This document shows, piece by piece, positions 22,099-33,648 of a DNA stretch of 64,000 bases. This stretch comes from Xylocopa sonorina (taxonomy: Eukaryota; Arthropoda; Insecta; Hymenoptera; Apidae): assembly GCF_050948175.1 (NCBI RefSeq), contig NW_027490264.1, positions 372,001-436,000 on the forward strand, read 5' to 3'. The position numbers were made by a program, and so were the translations under genes. Under the pieces are notes generated by a model. That model was given only the letters and a program-made list of their open reading frames with translations. It did no database searches and was not told the origin of the DNA. Every line of letters begins with the position of its first letter. The first letter of the stretch is position 1.

Positions 22099-24859
22099 TG
22101 ACACTTCGCAATGAATATTATATCTTATCATGAAACACAGAAGAGGGATGCGATATCGCGTTTTAAGAAGCATTAGAACTCTACGGTCTCGATGCGGAGA
22201 CATCTACAAACGCTATTTCCTAGCAAGCAGTAGTCGCATTTACACTCTTTTGTAGTGAATACGAGGTATGCATGACACTTCGCAATGAATATTATATCTT
22301 ATCATGAAACACAGAAGAGGGATGCGATATCGCGTTTTAAGCAGTATTAGAACTCTATTTCTACGATACGAAGACAGCTGCAAACGCTATTTCCTAGCAA
22401 GGAAGTGTCGCATTTACATTCTTTTGAAGTAAATAGGAGGCATACATGACACTTCGCAATGAATATTATATCTCAACATGAAACTAAGAAATGAGATGCG
22501 ATATCGCACTTTAAGAAGTGTCAGAACTATATTTCTACGATACGAAGACATCTGCAAACGCCATTTCCTATCAAGGAATTGTCGCATTTACATTCGTTTG
22601 AAGTGAATACGAGGTATAAGAGACACTTCGCAATGAATAATAGATCTTATCATAAAAGATAGGAATGAGATGCGATATCGTGTTTTAAGAAGTTTTAGAA
22701 ATCTATTGCTACGAATCGTAGACATCTGCAAACGCTACTTCCAAACAAGGAAGTGTCGCATTTACATCCTTTTGAAGTGAATAGGAAGCTTACATGACAC
22801 TTCGCAATGAATATTATATCTTATCATGAACCTTAGAAATGAGATGCGATGTCGCGTTTTAAGAAGTGTCAGAACTATATTTCTACGATACGAAGACATC
22901 TGCAAACGCCATTTCCTAGTAAGGAAGTGTCGCATTTACATTCATTAGAAGTGTAAGCCAGGTATATATGCTACTTCACAATGAATATTATATCTTATCA
23001 TGAAACATAGAAATAAGATGCGATATCTCGTTTTAAGTAGCATTAGAACCCTTTTGCTTACGATACGTAGACATCTGAATACGCTATTTCCTAGCAAGGA
23101 AGTGTCGCATTTACATTCGTTTGGGGAGAATACGAGGTATACATGACACTTCGCAATGAATATTATATCTTATCACGAAACATACAAATGAGATGCGATA
23201 TCGCGTTTTAAAAAGCATTAGAACTCTATTGCCTCGACGCGTAGACATCTGGAAACGCTATTTCCTAGCATGGAAGTGCCGCACTTACATTCTTTTGAAG
23301 TGAATACGAGGTATACATGACACTTCGCAATGAATATTATATCTTATCACGAAGCATAGAAATGAGATGCGATATCGCGCTTTGAGAAGCTTTAGAACTC
23401 TATTGCTACGATACATATACATCTGCAAACGCTATTTCCTAGAAAGGAAGATTCGCATTTACATTCTTGTGAAGTGAATACGAGGTATACATGACACTTC
23501 GCATTGAACATTATATCTTATCATGTGACATAGAATTGAGATGCGATATCGCGATTTAAGTAGCATTAGAACCCTATTGCTACGATACCTAGACATCTGC
23601 AAACGCTATTTCCTAGCAAGCAATAGTCGCATTTACATACTTTTGAAGTGAATACGAGGTATACATGACACTTCGCAATGAATATTATATCTTATCACGA
23701 AACATATAAATGAGATGCGAAATCGCGTTGTAAGAGGCATTAAAACACTATGGCCTCGATGCGGAGACATCTGCAAACGCACTTTCCTAGCATGGAAGTG
23801 TCGCACTTACATTCTTTTGAAGTGAATACGAGGTATACATGACACTTCGCAATGAATATTATATCTTATCACGAAACATATAAATGAGATGCGATATCGC
23901 GATTTGAGTAGCATTAGAACTCTATTGCTACGATACGCAGCAAGGAAGATTCGCATTTACATTCTTTTGAAGTGAATACGAGGTATACTTGACACTTCGC
24001 AATGAACATTATATCTTATCATGTGACACAGAATTGAGATGCGATATCGCGTTTTAAGAAGCATTAGAACTCTATTGCCTCGACGCGTAGACATCTGCAG
24101 ACGCTATTTCCTAGCATCGAAGTGTCGCATTTACGTTCTTTTGTAGTGAACACGAGGTATACATGACACTTCGCAATGAATATTATATCCTATCGCGAAA
24201 CGTAAAAATGAGATGCGATATCGCGATTTAAGTAGCATTAGAACTCTATTGCTACGATACGTAGACATCTGCAAACGCTATTTCCTAGCAACGAATAGTC
24301 GCATTTATATTCTTTTGAAGTGAATACGAGGTAAACATGACACTTCGCAATGAACATTATATGTTATCATGTAACATATAAGTGAGATGCGATATCGCGT
24401 CTTAAGAAGAATTAGAACCCTATTGCCACGATGTGGAGATATCTGCAAACGCTATTTCCTAGCATGGAAGTGTCGCATTTACATTCGTTTGGAGTGAAGA
24501 ATAGGTATACATGACACTTCGCAATGAATATTATATCTTATCATGAAACATAGAAGAGAGATGCGATATCGCGTTTTAAGAAGCATTAGAAGTCTATGGC
24601 CTCGATGCGGAGACATCTGCAATCGCTATTTCCTAGCAAGCAATAGTCGCATTTACTTTCTTTTGAAGTAAATACGAGGTATACATGACACTTCGCAATG
24701 AATATTATATCTTATCACGAAACATATAAATGAGATGCGATATCGCGATTTAAGTAGCATTAGAACTCTATTGCTACGATACGTAGACATCTGCAAACGC
24801 TATTTCCTAGCAAAGAAGATTCGCATTTACATCCTTTTGAAGTGAATACGAGGTATACT
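22099..24859 (-). repeat. 2761-bp tandem duplication, copy 2
   Basis: Second copy of 19338-22098. The junction falls inside GTATACTTGACACTTCGC, which both ends share, so the breakpoint lies in monomer homology as expected for unequal exchange. After 24859 identity continues only through GACACTTCGCAATGAA and then breaks. Downstream, the GTGACATAGAATTGAG monomer is itself repeated once at 174-bp spacing (24890 and 25065). Confidence 0.92.
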
Positions 24860-27636
24860 TGACACTTCGCAATGAACATTATATCTTATCATGTGACATA
24901 GAATTGAGATGCGATATCGCGTTTTAAGAAGCATTGGAACTCTATTGCCTCGACGCGCAGACATCTGCAAACGCTATTTCCTAGCAAAGAAGATTCGCAT
25001 TTACATCCTTTTGAAGTGAATACGAGGTATACTTGACACTTCGCAATGAACATTATATCTTATCATGTGACATAGAATTGAGATGCGATATCGCGTTTTA
25101 AGAAGCATTAGAACTCTATTGCCTCGATGCGTAGACATCTGCAGACGCTATTTCCTAGCAAGGAATTGTCGCAGTTACATTCGTTTGGAGTGAATAGGAG
25201 GTATACATGACACTTCGCAATGAATATTATATCTTATCACGAAACATAGAAATGAGATGCGATATCGCGATTTAAGTAGCATTAGAACTCTATTGGTACG
25301 ATACATAGACATCTGCAAACACTATTTCCTAGGAAGGAAGATTCGCATTTACATACTTTTGAAGTGTATACGAGGTACACATGACACTTCGCAATGAATA
25401 TTATATTTTATAATGAATCATCGAAATGAGATGCGCTATCGCAATCTAAGAAGCATTAGAACTCTATTGCCTCGACGCATAGACATCTGCAGACTCTTTT
25501 TCCTAGCATGGAAGTGTCACATTTTCATTCTTTTGTAGTGAATGCGAGGTATACATGACACTTCGCCATGAATATTATATCTTATCATGAAACATAGAAG
25601 AGAGATGCGATATCGCGTTTCAAGAAGCATTAGAACTCTATGGCCTCGATGCGGAGACATCTGCAAACGCTATTTCCTAGCAAGCAATAGTCGCATTTAC
25701 ATTCTTTTGAAGTGAATACGAGGTGTACATGACACTTCGCAATGAATATTATATCTTATCATGAATCATAGAAGTGAGATGCGATATCGCGTTTTAAGAA
25801 GCATTAGAACCTTATTGCCTCGACGCGTAGACATCTGCAGACGCTATTTCCTGGCATGGAAGTGTCGCATTTACATTCTTTCGAAGTGAATACGAGGTGT
25901 ACATGACACTTCGCAATGAATATTAAATCTTATCATGAAGCATAGAAATGAGATGCGATATCGCGTTTTGAGAAGCATTAGAATTCTATTGCTACGATAC
26001 GTAGACATCTGCAAACGCTATTTCCTAGCGAGCAATAGTCGCACTTACATTCTTTTGAAGTGAATTCGAGGTTTACATGACACTTCGGAATGAATATTAT
26101 AACTTATCATGAAACATAGAAGAGAGATGCGATATCGCGATTTAAGTAGCATTCGAACTCTATTGCTACGATACGTAGACATCTGAATACGCTATTTCCT
26201 AGCAAGGAAGTGTCGCATTTACATTCGTTTGGAGTGAATAAGAGGTATACATGACACTTCGCAATGAATATTATATCTTATCACGAAACATATAAATGAG
26301 ATGCGATATCGCGTTTTGAGAAGCATTAGAATTCTATTGCTACGATACGTAGACATCTGCAAACGCTATTTCCTAGCAAGCAATAGTCGCACTTACATTC
26401 TTTTGAAGTGAATTCGAGGTTTACATGACACTTCGGAATGAATATTATAACTTATCATGAAACATAGAAGAGAGATGCGATAGCGCGTTTTAAGAAGCAT
26501 AAGAACTCTATGGCATCGATGCGGAGACATCAGCAAACGCTATTTCCTAGCATGGAAGTGTTGCACTTACATTCTTTTGAAGTGAATACGAGGTATACAT
26601 GACACTTCGCGATGAATATTATATCTTATCACGAAACATATAAATGAGATGCGATATCGCGATTTAAGTAGCATTAGAACTCTATTGCAACGATACGTAG
26701 ACATCTGAATACGCTATTTCCTAACAAGGAAGTGTCGCATTGACATTCGTTTGGAGTGAATAAGAGGTATACGTGACACTTCGCAATGAATATTATATCT
26801 TATCACGAAACATAAAAATGAGATGCTATATCGCGATTTAAGTAGCATTGGAACGCTATTGCTACGATACGTACGGATCTGCAAACGCTATTTCCTAGCA
26901 AGCAATAGTCGCATTTACATTCTTTTGCAGTGAATACGAGGTATACATGACACTTCGCAATGAATATTATATCTTATCATGAAGCATAGAAATGAGATGC
27001 GATATCGCGTTTTGAGAAGCATTAGAACTCTATTGCTACGATACGTAGACATCTGCAAACGCTATTTCCGAGCAAGGAAGATTCGCATTTACATTCTCTT
27101 GAAGTGAATGCGAGGTATACATGACACTTCGCAAAGAACATTATATCTTATCACGAAACATAGAACAGTGATGCGATATCGCGTTTTATGTAGCATTAGA
27201 ACTCTAATGCTGCGATACGTAGACATCTGAAAACGCCATTTCCTAGGAAGGAAGTGTCGCATTTACATTCGTTTGGAGAGAATACGAGGTATACATTACA
27301 CTTCGCAATGAATATTATATCTTATCATGAAACATAGAAGAGTGATGCGATATCGCGTTTTAAGAAGCATTAGAACTCTATGGCCTCGATGCGGACACAT
27401 CTGCAGACGCTATTTCCTAGCATCGAAGTGTCGCATTTACATTCTTTTGAAGTGAATACGAGGTGTACATGACACTTCGCAATGAATATTATATCTTACC
27501 ACGAAACATAGAAATGAGATGCGATATCGCGATTTAAGTAGCATTCGAACTCTATTGCTACGATATGTAGACATCTGAATACGCTATTTCCTAGCAAGGA
27601 AGTGTCGCATTTACATTCGTTTGGAGTGAATAAGAG

Positions 27637-28605
27637 GTATACATGACACTTCGCAATGAATATTATATCTTATCATGAAACATATAAATGAGATGCGATA
27701 TCGCGGTTTAAGTAGCATTAGAACTCTATTGCTACGATACGTGGACATCTGAATACGCCATTTCCTAGCAAGGAAGTGTCGCATTTACATTCGTTTGGAG
27801 TGAATGCGAGGTATACATGACACTTCGCAATGAATATTATATCTTATCATGAAACATAGAAGAGAGAAGCGATATCGCGTTTCAAGAATCATTAGAACTC
27901 TATGGCCTCGATGCGGAGACATCCGCAAACGCTATTTCCTAGCAAGCAATAGTCGCATTTACATTCTTTTGTAGTGAATACGAGGTATTCATGACACTTC
28001 GCAATGAATATTATATCTTATCAGGAAACATAGAAATGAGATGCGATATCGCGTTTTGAAAAGCATTAGAACTCTATTGCTACGATACGTAGACAGCTGA
28101 AAACGCTATTTCCTAGCAGGCACTAGTCGCTATTACATTCTTTTGAAGTGAATTCGAGGTTTACATGACACTTCGGAATGAATATTATAACTTATCAAGA
28201 AACATAGAAATGAGATGCGATATCGCGATCTAAGAAGCATTAGAACACTATTACTACGATACGTAGGCATCTGCAAATGCTATGCCCTAGCAACGAATAG
28301 TCGCATTTATATTCTTTTGATGTGAATACGAGGTATACATGACACTTCGCAATGAATATTATATCTTATCATCAAACATAGAAATGAGATGCGCTATCGC
28401 GGATAAAGAAGCGTTAGAACTCTATTGCTACGAGCCGTAGACATCTGCAGACGCTTTTTCCTAGCATGGAAGTGTCGCATTTTCATTCTTTTGTAGTGAA
28501 TGCGAGGTATACATGACACTTCGCCATGAATATTATATCTTATCATGAAACATAGAAGAGAGATGCGATATCGCTTTTCAAGAAGCATTAGAACTCTATG
28601 GCCTC
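27637..28605 (-). repeat. Dispersed duplicated segment, copy 1 (5.6 monomers)
   Basis: Matches 32680-33648 at offset 5043 bp (29 monomers less 3 bp). Diagnostic shared variants are ATATCGCGGTTTAAG (27698 and 32741), AGAGAGAAGCGATATCGC, GTAGACAGCTGAAAACGC, and GCTACGAGCCGTAGACATC. A few differences are seen, such as CGGATAAAG versus CGGATAGAG. The segment ends where CTCGATACG here replaces CTCGATGCGG in the other copy. Confidence 0.85.
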
Positions 28606-28738
28606 GATACGTAGACAGCTGAAAACGCTATTTCCTAGCAGGCAATAGTCGCTATTACATTCTTTTGAAGAGAATACGAGGTATACGTGACACTTCGCAA
28701 TGAATATTACATCTTATCATGAAACATAGAAGTGAGAT

Positions 28739-28748
28739 GCGATATCGC
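28739..28748. repeat. Perfect palindrome GCGATATCGC (example of one per monomer)
   Basis: A 10-bp perfect palindrome with the EcoRV hexamer GATATC at its centre. It is present in most monomers of both blocks and among the least variable parts of the unit. It is lost in the decayed monomers next to the island. Conservation suggests either selection for a protein site or structure, or simply efficient homogenisation. Confidence 0.85.
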
Positions 28749-28775
28749 GTTTTAAGAAGCATTAGAACTCTATTG

Positions 28776-28788
28776 CTACGATACGTAG
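28776..28788. repeat. Short hairpin CTACG-ATA-CGTAG (example)
   Basis: A perfect 5-bp stem with a 3-base loop in the commonest subfamilies. This is the most variable spot between subfamilies: CCTCGATGCGGAG and CCTCGACGCGTAG keep only part of the stem, and GCTTCGATACGTAG has a T-T mismatch. It is a good subfamily marker; the stem is not uniformly preserved. Confidence 0.75.
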
Positions 28789-28805
28789 ACATCTGAATAC
28801 GCAAT

Positions 28806-28819
28806 TTCCTAGCAAGGAA
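28806..28819. repeat. Short hairpin TTCCT-AGCA-AGGAA (example)
   Basis: A perfect 5-bp stem with a 4-base loop. The right arm is often altered, to AAGCAATAG or CATGGAAG, in whole subfamilies, which breaks the stem in part. It overlaps the start of the GAAGTGTC arm of the longer inverted repeat. Confidence 0.7.
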
Positions 28820-28870
28820 GTGTCGCATTTACATTCTCTTGAAGTGAATACGAGGTATACATGACACTTC
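28817..28870. repeat. Spaced 8-bp inverted repeat GAAGTGTC...GACACTTC (example)
   Basis: Two perfect complementary 8-bp arms separated by 38 bp, spanning 54 bp. In this orientation they include the GTATAC hexamer between the arms. The pair occurs in most monomers that keep the GGAAGTGTCGC variant and is absent from the GCAATAGTCGC subfamily. Confidence 0.75.
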
Positions 28871-31800
28871 GCGATGAATATTATATCTTATCACGAAACA
28901 TATAAATGAGATGCGATATCGCGTTTTGAGAAGCATTAGAATACTATTGCTACGATACGTAGACATCTGCAAACGCTATTTCCTAGCAAGCAATAGTCGC
29001 ACTTACATTCTTTTGAAGTGAATTCGAGGTTTACATGACACTTCGGAATGAATATTATAACTTATCATGAAACATAGAAGAGAGATGCGATATCGCGTTT
29101 TAAGAAGCATAAGAACTCTATGGCAGCGATGCGGAGACATCAGCAAACGCTATTTCCTAGCATGGAAGTGTTGCACTTACATTCTTTTGAAGTGAATACG
29201 AGGTATACATGACTCTTCGCGATGAATATTATATCTTAACACGAAACATATAAATGAGATGCGATATCGCGTTTTAAGTAGCATTAGAACTCTATTGCAA
29301 CGATACGTAGACATCTGAATACGCTATTTCCTAGCAAGGAAGTGTCGCATTGACATTCGTTTGGAGTGAATACGAGGTATACATGACACTTCGCAATGAA
29401 TATTATATCTTATCATGAAGCATAGAAATGAGATGCGATATCGCGTTTTGAGAAGCATTGGAACTCTATTGCTACGATACGTAGACATCTGCAAACGCTA
29501 TTTCCGAGCAAGGAAGATTCGCATTATATTCTTTTGAAGTGAATACGTGGTATACATGACCATTCGCAATGAATATTATATATTATCACGAAACATAGAA
29601 ATCAGATGCGATATCGCGTTTTGAAAAGCATTAGAACTCTATTGCTACGATACGTAGACAGCTGAAAACGCTATTTCCTAGCAGGCAATAGTCGCTATTA
29701 CATTCTTTTGAAGTGAATTCGAGGTTTACATGACACTTCGGAATGAATATTATAACTTATCAAGAAACATAGAAATGAGATGCGATATCGCGATCTAAGA
29801 AGCATTAGAACTCCATTGCTACGATACGTAGACATCTGAATACGCAATTTCCTAGCAAGGAAGTGTCGCATTTACATTCTTTTGAAGTGAATACGAGGTA
29901 TACATGACACTTCGCGATGAACATTATATCTTATCACGAAACATATAAATGAGATGCGATATCGCGTTTTGAGAAGCATTAGGATTCTATTGCTACGATA
30001 CGTAGACATCTGCAAACGCTATTTCCTAGCAAGCAATAGACGCACTTACATTCTTTTGAAGTGAATTCGAGGTTACATGACACTTCGGAATGAACATTAT
30101 AACTTATCATGAAACATAGAAGAGAGATGCGATATCGCGTTTTAAGAAGCATTAGAACTCTATGGCATCGATGCGGAGACATCAGCAAACGCTATTTCCT
30201 AGCATGGAAGTGTTGCACTTACATTCTTTTGAAGTGAATACGAGGTATACATGACACTTCGCGATGAATATTATATCTTATCACGAAGCATAGAAATGAG
30301 ATGCGATATCGCGTTTTGAGAAGCATTAGAACTCTATTGCTACGATACGTAGACATCTGCAAACGCTATTTCCGAGCAAGGAAGATTCGCATTTACATTC
30401 TCTTGAAGTGAATACGAGGTATACATGACACTTCGCAAAGAACATTATATCTTATCACGAAACATGGAAGAGTGATGCGATATCGCGTTTTATGTAGCAT
30501 TAGAACTCTAATGCTACGATACGTAGACATCTGAAAACGCCATTTCCTAGCAAGGAAGTGTCGCATTTACATTCGTTTGGAGAGAATACGAGGTATACAT
30601 TACACTTCGCAATGAATATTATATCTTATCATGAAACATAGAAGAGTGATGCGATATCGCGTTTTGAGAAGCATTAGAACTCTATGGCCTCGATGCGGAC
30701 ACATCTGCAGACGCTATTTCCTAGCATCGAAGTGTCGCATTTACATTCTTTTGAAGTGAATACGAGGTGTACATGACACTTCGCAATGAATATTATGTCT
30801 TATCACGAAGCATAAAAATGAGATGCTATATCGCGATTTAAGTAGCATTAGAACGCTATTGCTACGATACGTACGGATCTGCAAACGCTATTTCCTAGCA
30901 AGCAATAGTCGCATTTACATTCTTTTGCAGTGAATACGAGGTATACATGACACTTCGCAATGAATATTATATCTTATCATGAAGCATAAAAATGAGATGC
31001 GATATCGCGTTTTGAGAAGCATTAGAACTCTATTGCTACGATACGTAGACATCTGCAAACGCTATTTCCGAGCAAGGAAGATTCGCATTTACATTCTTTT
31101 GAAGTGAATACGAGGTGTACATGACACTTCGCAATGAATATTATATCTTATCAGGAAACATAGAAATGAGATGCGATATCGCGTTTTCAGAAGCATTTGA
31201 ACTCTATTGCTACGATACGTAGGCATCTGCAAACGCTATGCCCTAGCAAGGAATAGTCGTATTTACATTCTTTTGATGTGTATACGAGGTACACATGACA
31301 CTTCGCAATGAATATTATATTTTATAATGAATCATCGAAATGAGATGCGCTATCGCAATCTAAGAAGCATTAGAACTCTATTGCCTCGACGCATAGACAT
31401 CTGCAGACTCTTTTTCCTAGCATGAAAGTGTCGCATTTTCATTCTTTTGTAGTGAATGCGAGGTATACATGACACTTCGCAATGAATATTATATCTTATC
31501 ATGAAACATAGAAGAGAGATGCGATATCGCGTTCTAAGAAGCATTAGAACACTATGGCATCGATGCGGAGACATCAGCAAACGCTATTTCCTAGCATGGA
31601 AGTGTCGCACTTACATTCTTTTGAAGTGAATACGAGACATACATGACACTTCGCGATGAATATTATATCTTATCACGAAACATATAAATGAGATGCGATA
31701 TCGCGATTTAAGTAGCATTAGAACTATATTGCTACGATACGTAGACATCTGAATACGCTATTTCCTAGCAAGGAAGTGTCGCATTTACATTCTTTTGAAG

Positions 31801-32679
31801 TGAATACGAGGTGTACATGACACTTCGCAATGAATATTATATCTTATCACGAAACATAAAAATGAGATGCTATATCGCGATTTAAGTAGCATTAGAACGC
31901 TATTGCTACGATACGTACGGATCTGCAAACGCTATTTCCTAGCAAGCAATAGTCGCATTTACATTCTTTTGCAGTGAATACGAGGTATACATGACACTTC
32001 GCAATGAATATTATATCTTATCATGAAACATGGAAGAGAGATGCGATATCGCGTTCTAAGAAGCATTAGAACACTATGGCATCGATGCGGAGACATCAGC
32101 AAACGCTATTTCCTAGCATGGAAGTGTCGCACTTACATTCCTTTGAAGTGAATACGAGACATACATGACACTTCGCGATGAATATTATATCTTATCATGA
32201 AACATAGAAGTGAGATTCGATAACGCGTTTTAAGAAGCATTAGAACTTCATTGCTACGATACATAGACATCTGAATACGCTATTTCCTAGCAAGGAGTAG
32301 TCGCATTTACATTCTTTTGAAGTGAATACGAGGTATACATGACACTTCGCAATGAATATTATATCTTACCACGAAACATACAATTGAGATGGAATATCGC
32401 GATTTAAGTAACATTAGAACTCTATTGCTACGATACGTAGACATCTGAATACGCTATTTCCTAGCAAGTAATAGTCGCATTTTCATTCTTTTGAAGTGAA
32501 TACGAGGTGTACACGACACTTCCAATGAATATTATATCTTATCACGAAACATATAAATGAGATGCGATATCCCGATTTAAGTAGCATTAGAACTCTATTG
32601 CTACGATACGTGGACATCTGAATACGCCATTTCCTAGCAAGGAAGTGTCGCATTTACATTCGTTTGGAGTGAATGCGAG

Positions 32680-33648
32680 GTATACATGACACTTCGCAAT
32701 GAATATTATATCTTATCATGAAACATATAAATGAGATGCGATATCGCGGTTTAAGTAGCATTAGAACTCTATTGCTACGATACGTGGACATCTGAATACG
32801 CCATTTCCTAGCAAGGAAGTGTCGCATTTACATTCGTTTGGAGTGAATGCGAGGTATACATGACACTTCGCAATGAATATTATATCTTATCATGAAACAT
32901 AGAAGAGAGAAGCGATATCGCGTTTCAAGAATCATTAGAACTCTATGGCCTCGATGCGGAGACATCCGCAAACGCTATTTCCTAGCAAGCAATAGTCGCA
33001 TTTACATTCTTTTGTAGTGAATACGAGGTATTCATGACACTTCGCAATGAATATTATATCTTATCAGGAAACATAGAAATGAGATGCGATATCGCGTTTT
33101 GAAAAGCATTAGAACTCTATTGCTACGATACGTAGACAGCTGAAAACGCTATTTCCTGGCAGGCAATAGTCGCTATTACATTCTTTTGAAGTGAATTCGA
33201 GGTTTACATGACACTTCGGAATGAATATTATAACTTATCAAGAAACATAGAAATGAGATGCGATATCGCGATCTAAGAAGCTTTAGAACTCTATTACTAC
33301 GATACGTAGGCATCTGCAAATGCTATGCCCTAGCAACGAATAGTCGCATTTACATTCTTTTGATGTGAATACGAGGTATACATGACACTTCGCAATGAAT
33401 ATTATATCTTATCATCAAACATAGAAATGAGATGCGATATCGCGGATAGAGAAGCGTTAGAACTCTATTGCTACGAGCCGTAGACATCTGCAGACGCTTT
33501 TTCCTAGCATGGAAGTGTCGCATTTTCATTCTTTTGTAGTGAATGCGAGGTATACATGACACTTCGCCATGAATATTATATCTTATCATGAAACATAGAA
33601 GAGAGTTGCGATATCGCTTTTCAAGAAGCATTAGAACTCTATGGCCTC
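32680..33648 (-). repeat. Dispersed duplicated segment, copy 2 (5.6 monomers)
   Basis: Second copy of 27637-28605. It is preceded by an extra monomer at 32540-32680 with the same TACGTGGACATCTGAATACGCC and GTGAATGCGAGG variants, so the leading monomer has been duplicated at 174-bp spacing here. The longest satellite open frame of the window (33350-33667, minus) lies in this copy and has no gene-like features. Confidence 0.85.

Larger units (their letters stand above)
28697..28870 (-). repeat. Reference monomer close to the consensus
   Basis: A convenient example of the 174-bp unit, from just after one GACACTTC (28689-28696) to the end of the next (28863-28870). It contains every recurring motif: CTTATC at 28713-28718, GCGATATCGC at 28739-28748, CTACG-ATA-CGTAG at 28776-28788, TTCCT-AGCA-AGGAA at 28806-28819, and the GAAGTGTC/GACACTTC pair at 28817-28824 and 28863-28870. 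It belongs to the TGAATACGC subfamily. Confidence 0.9.
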
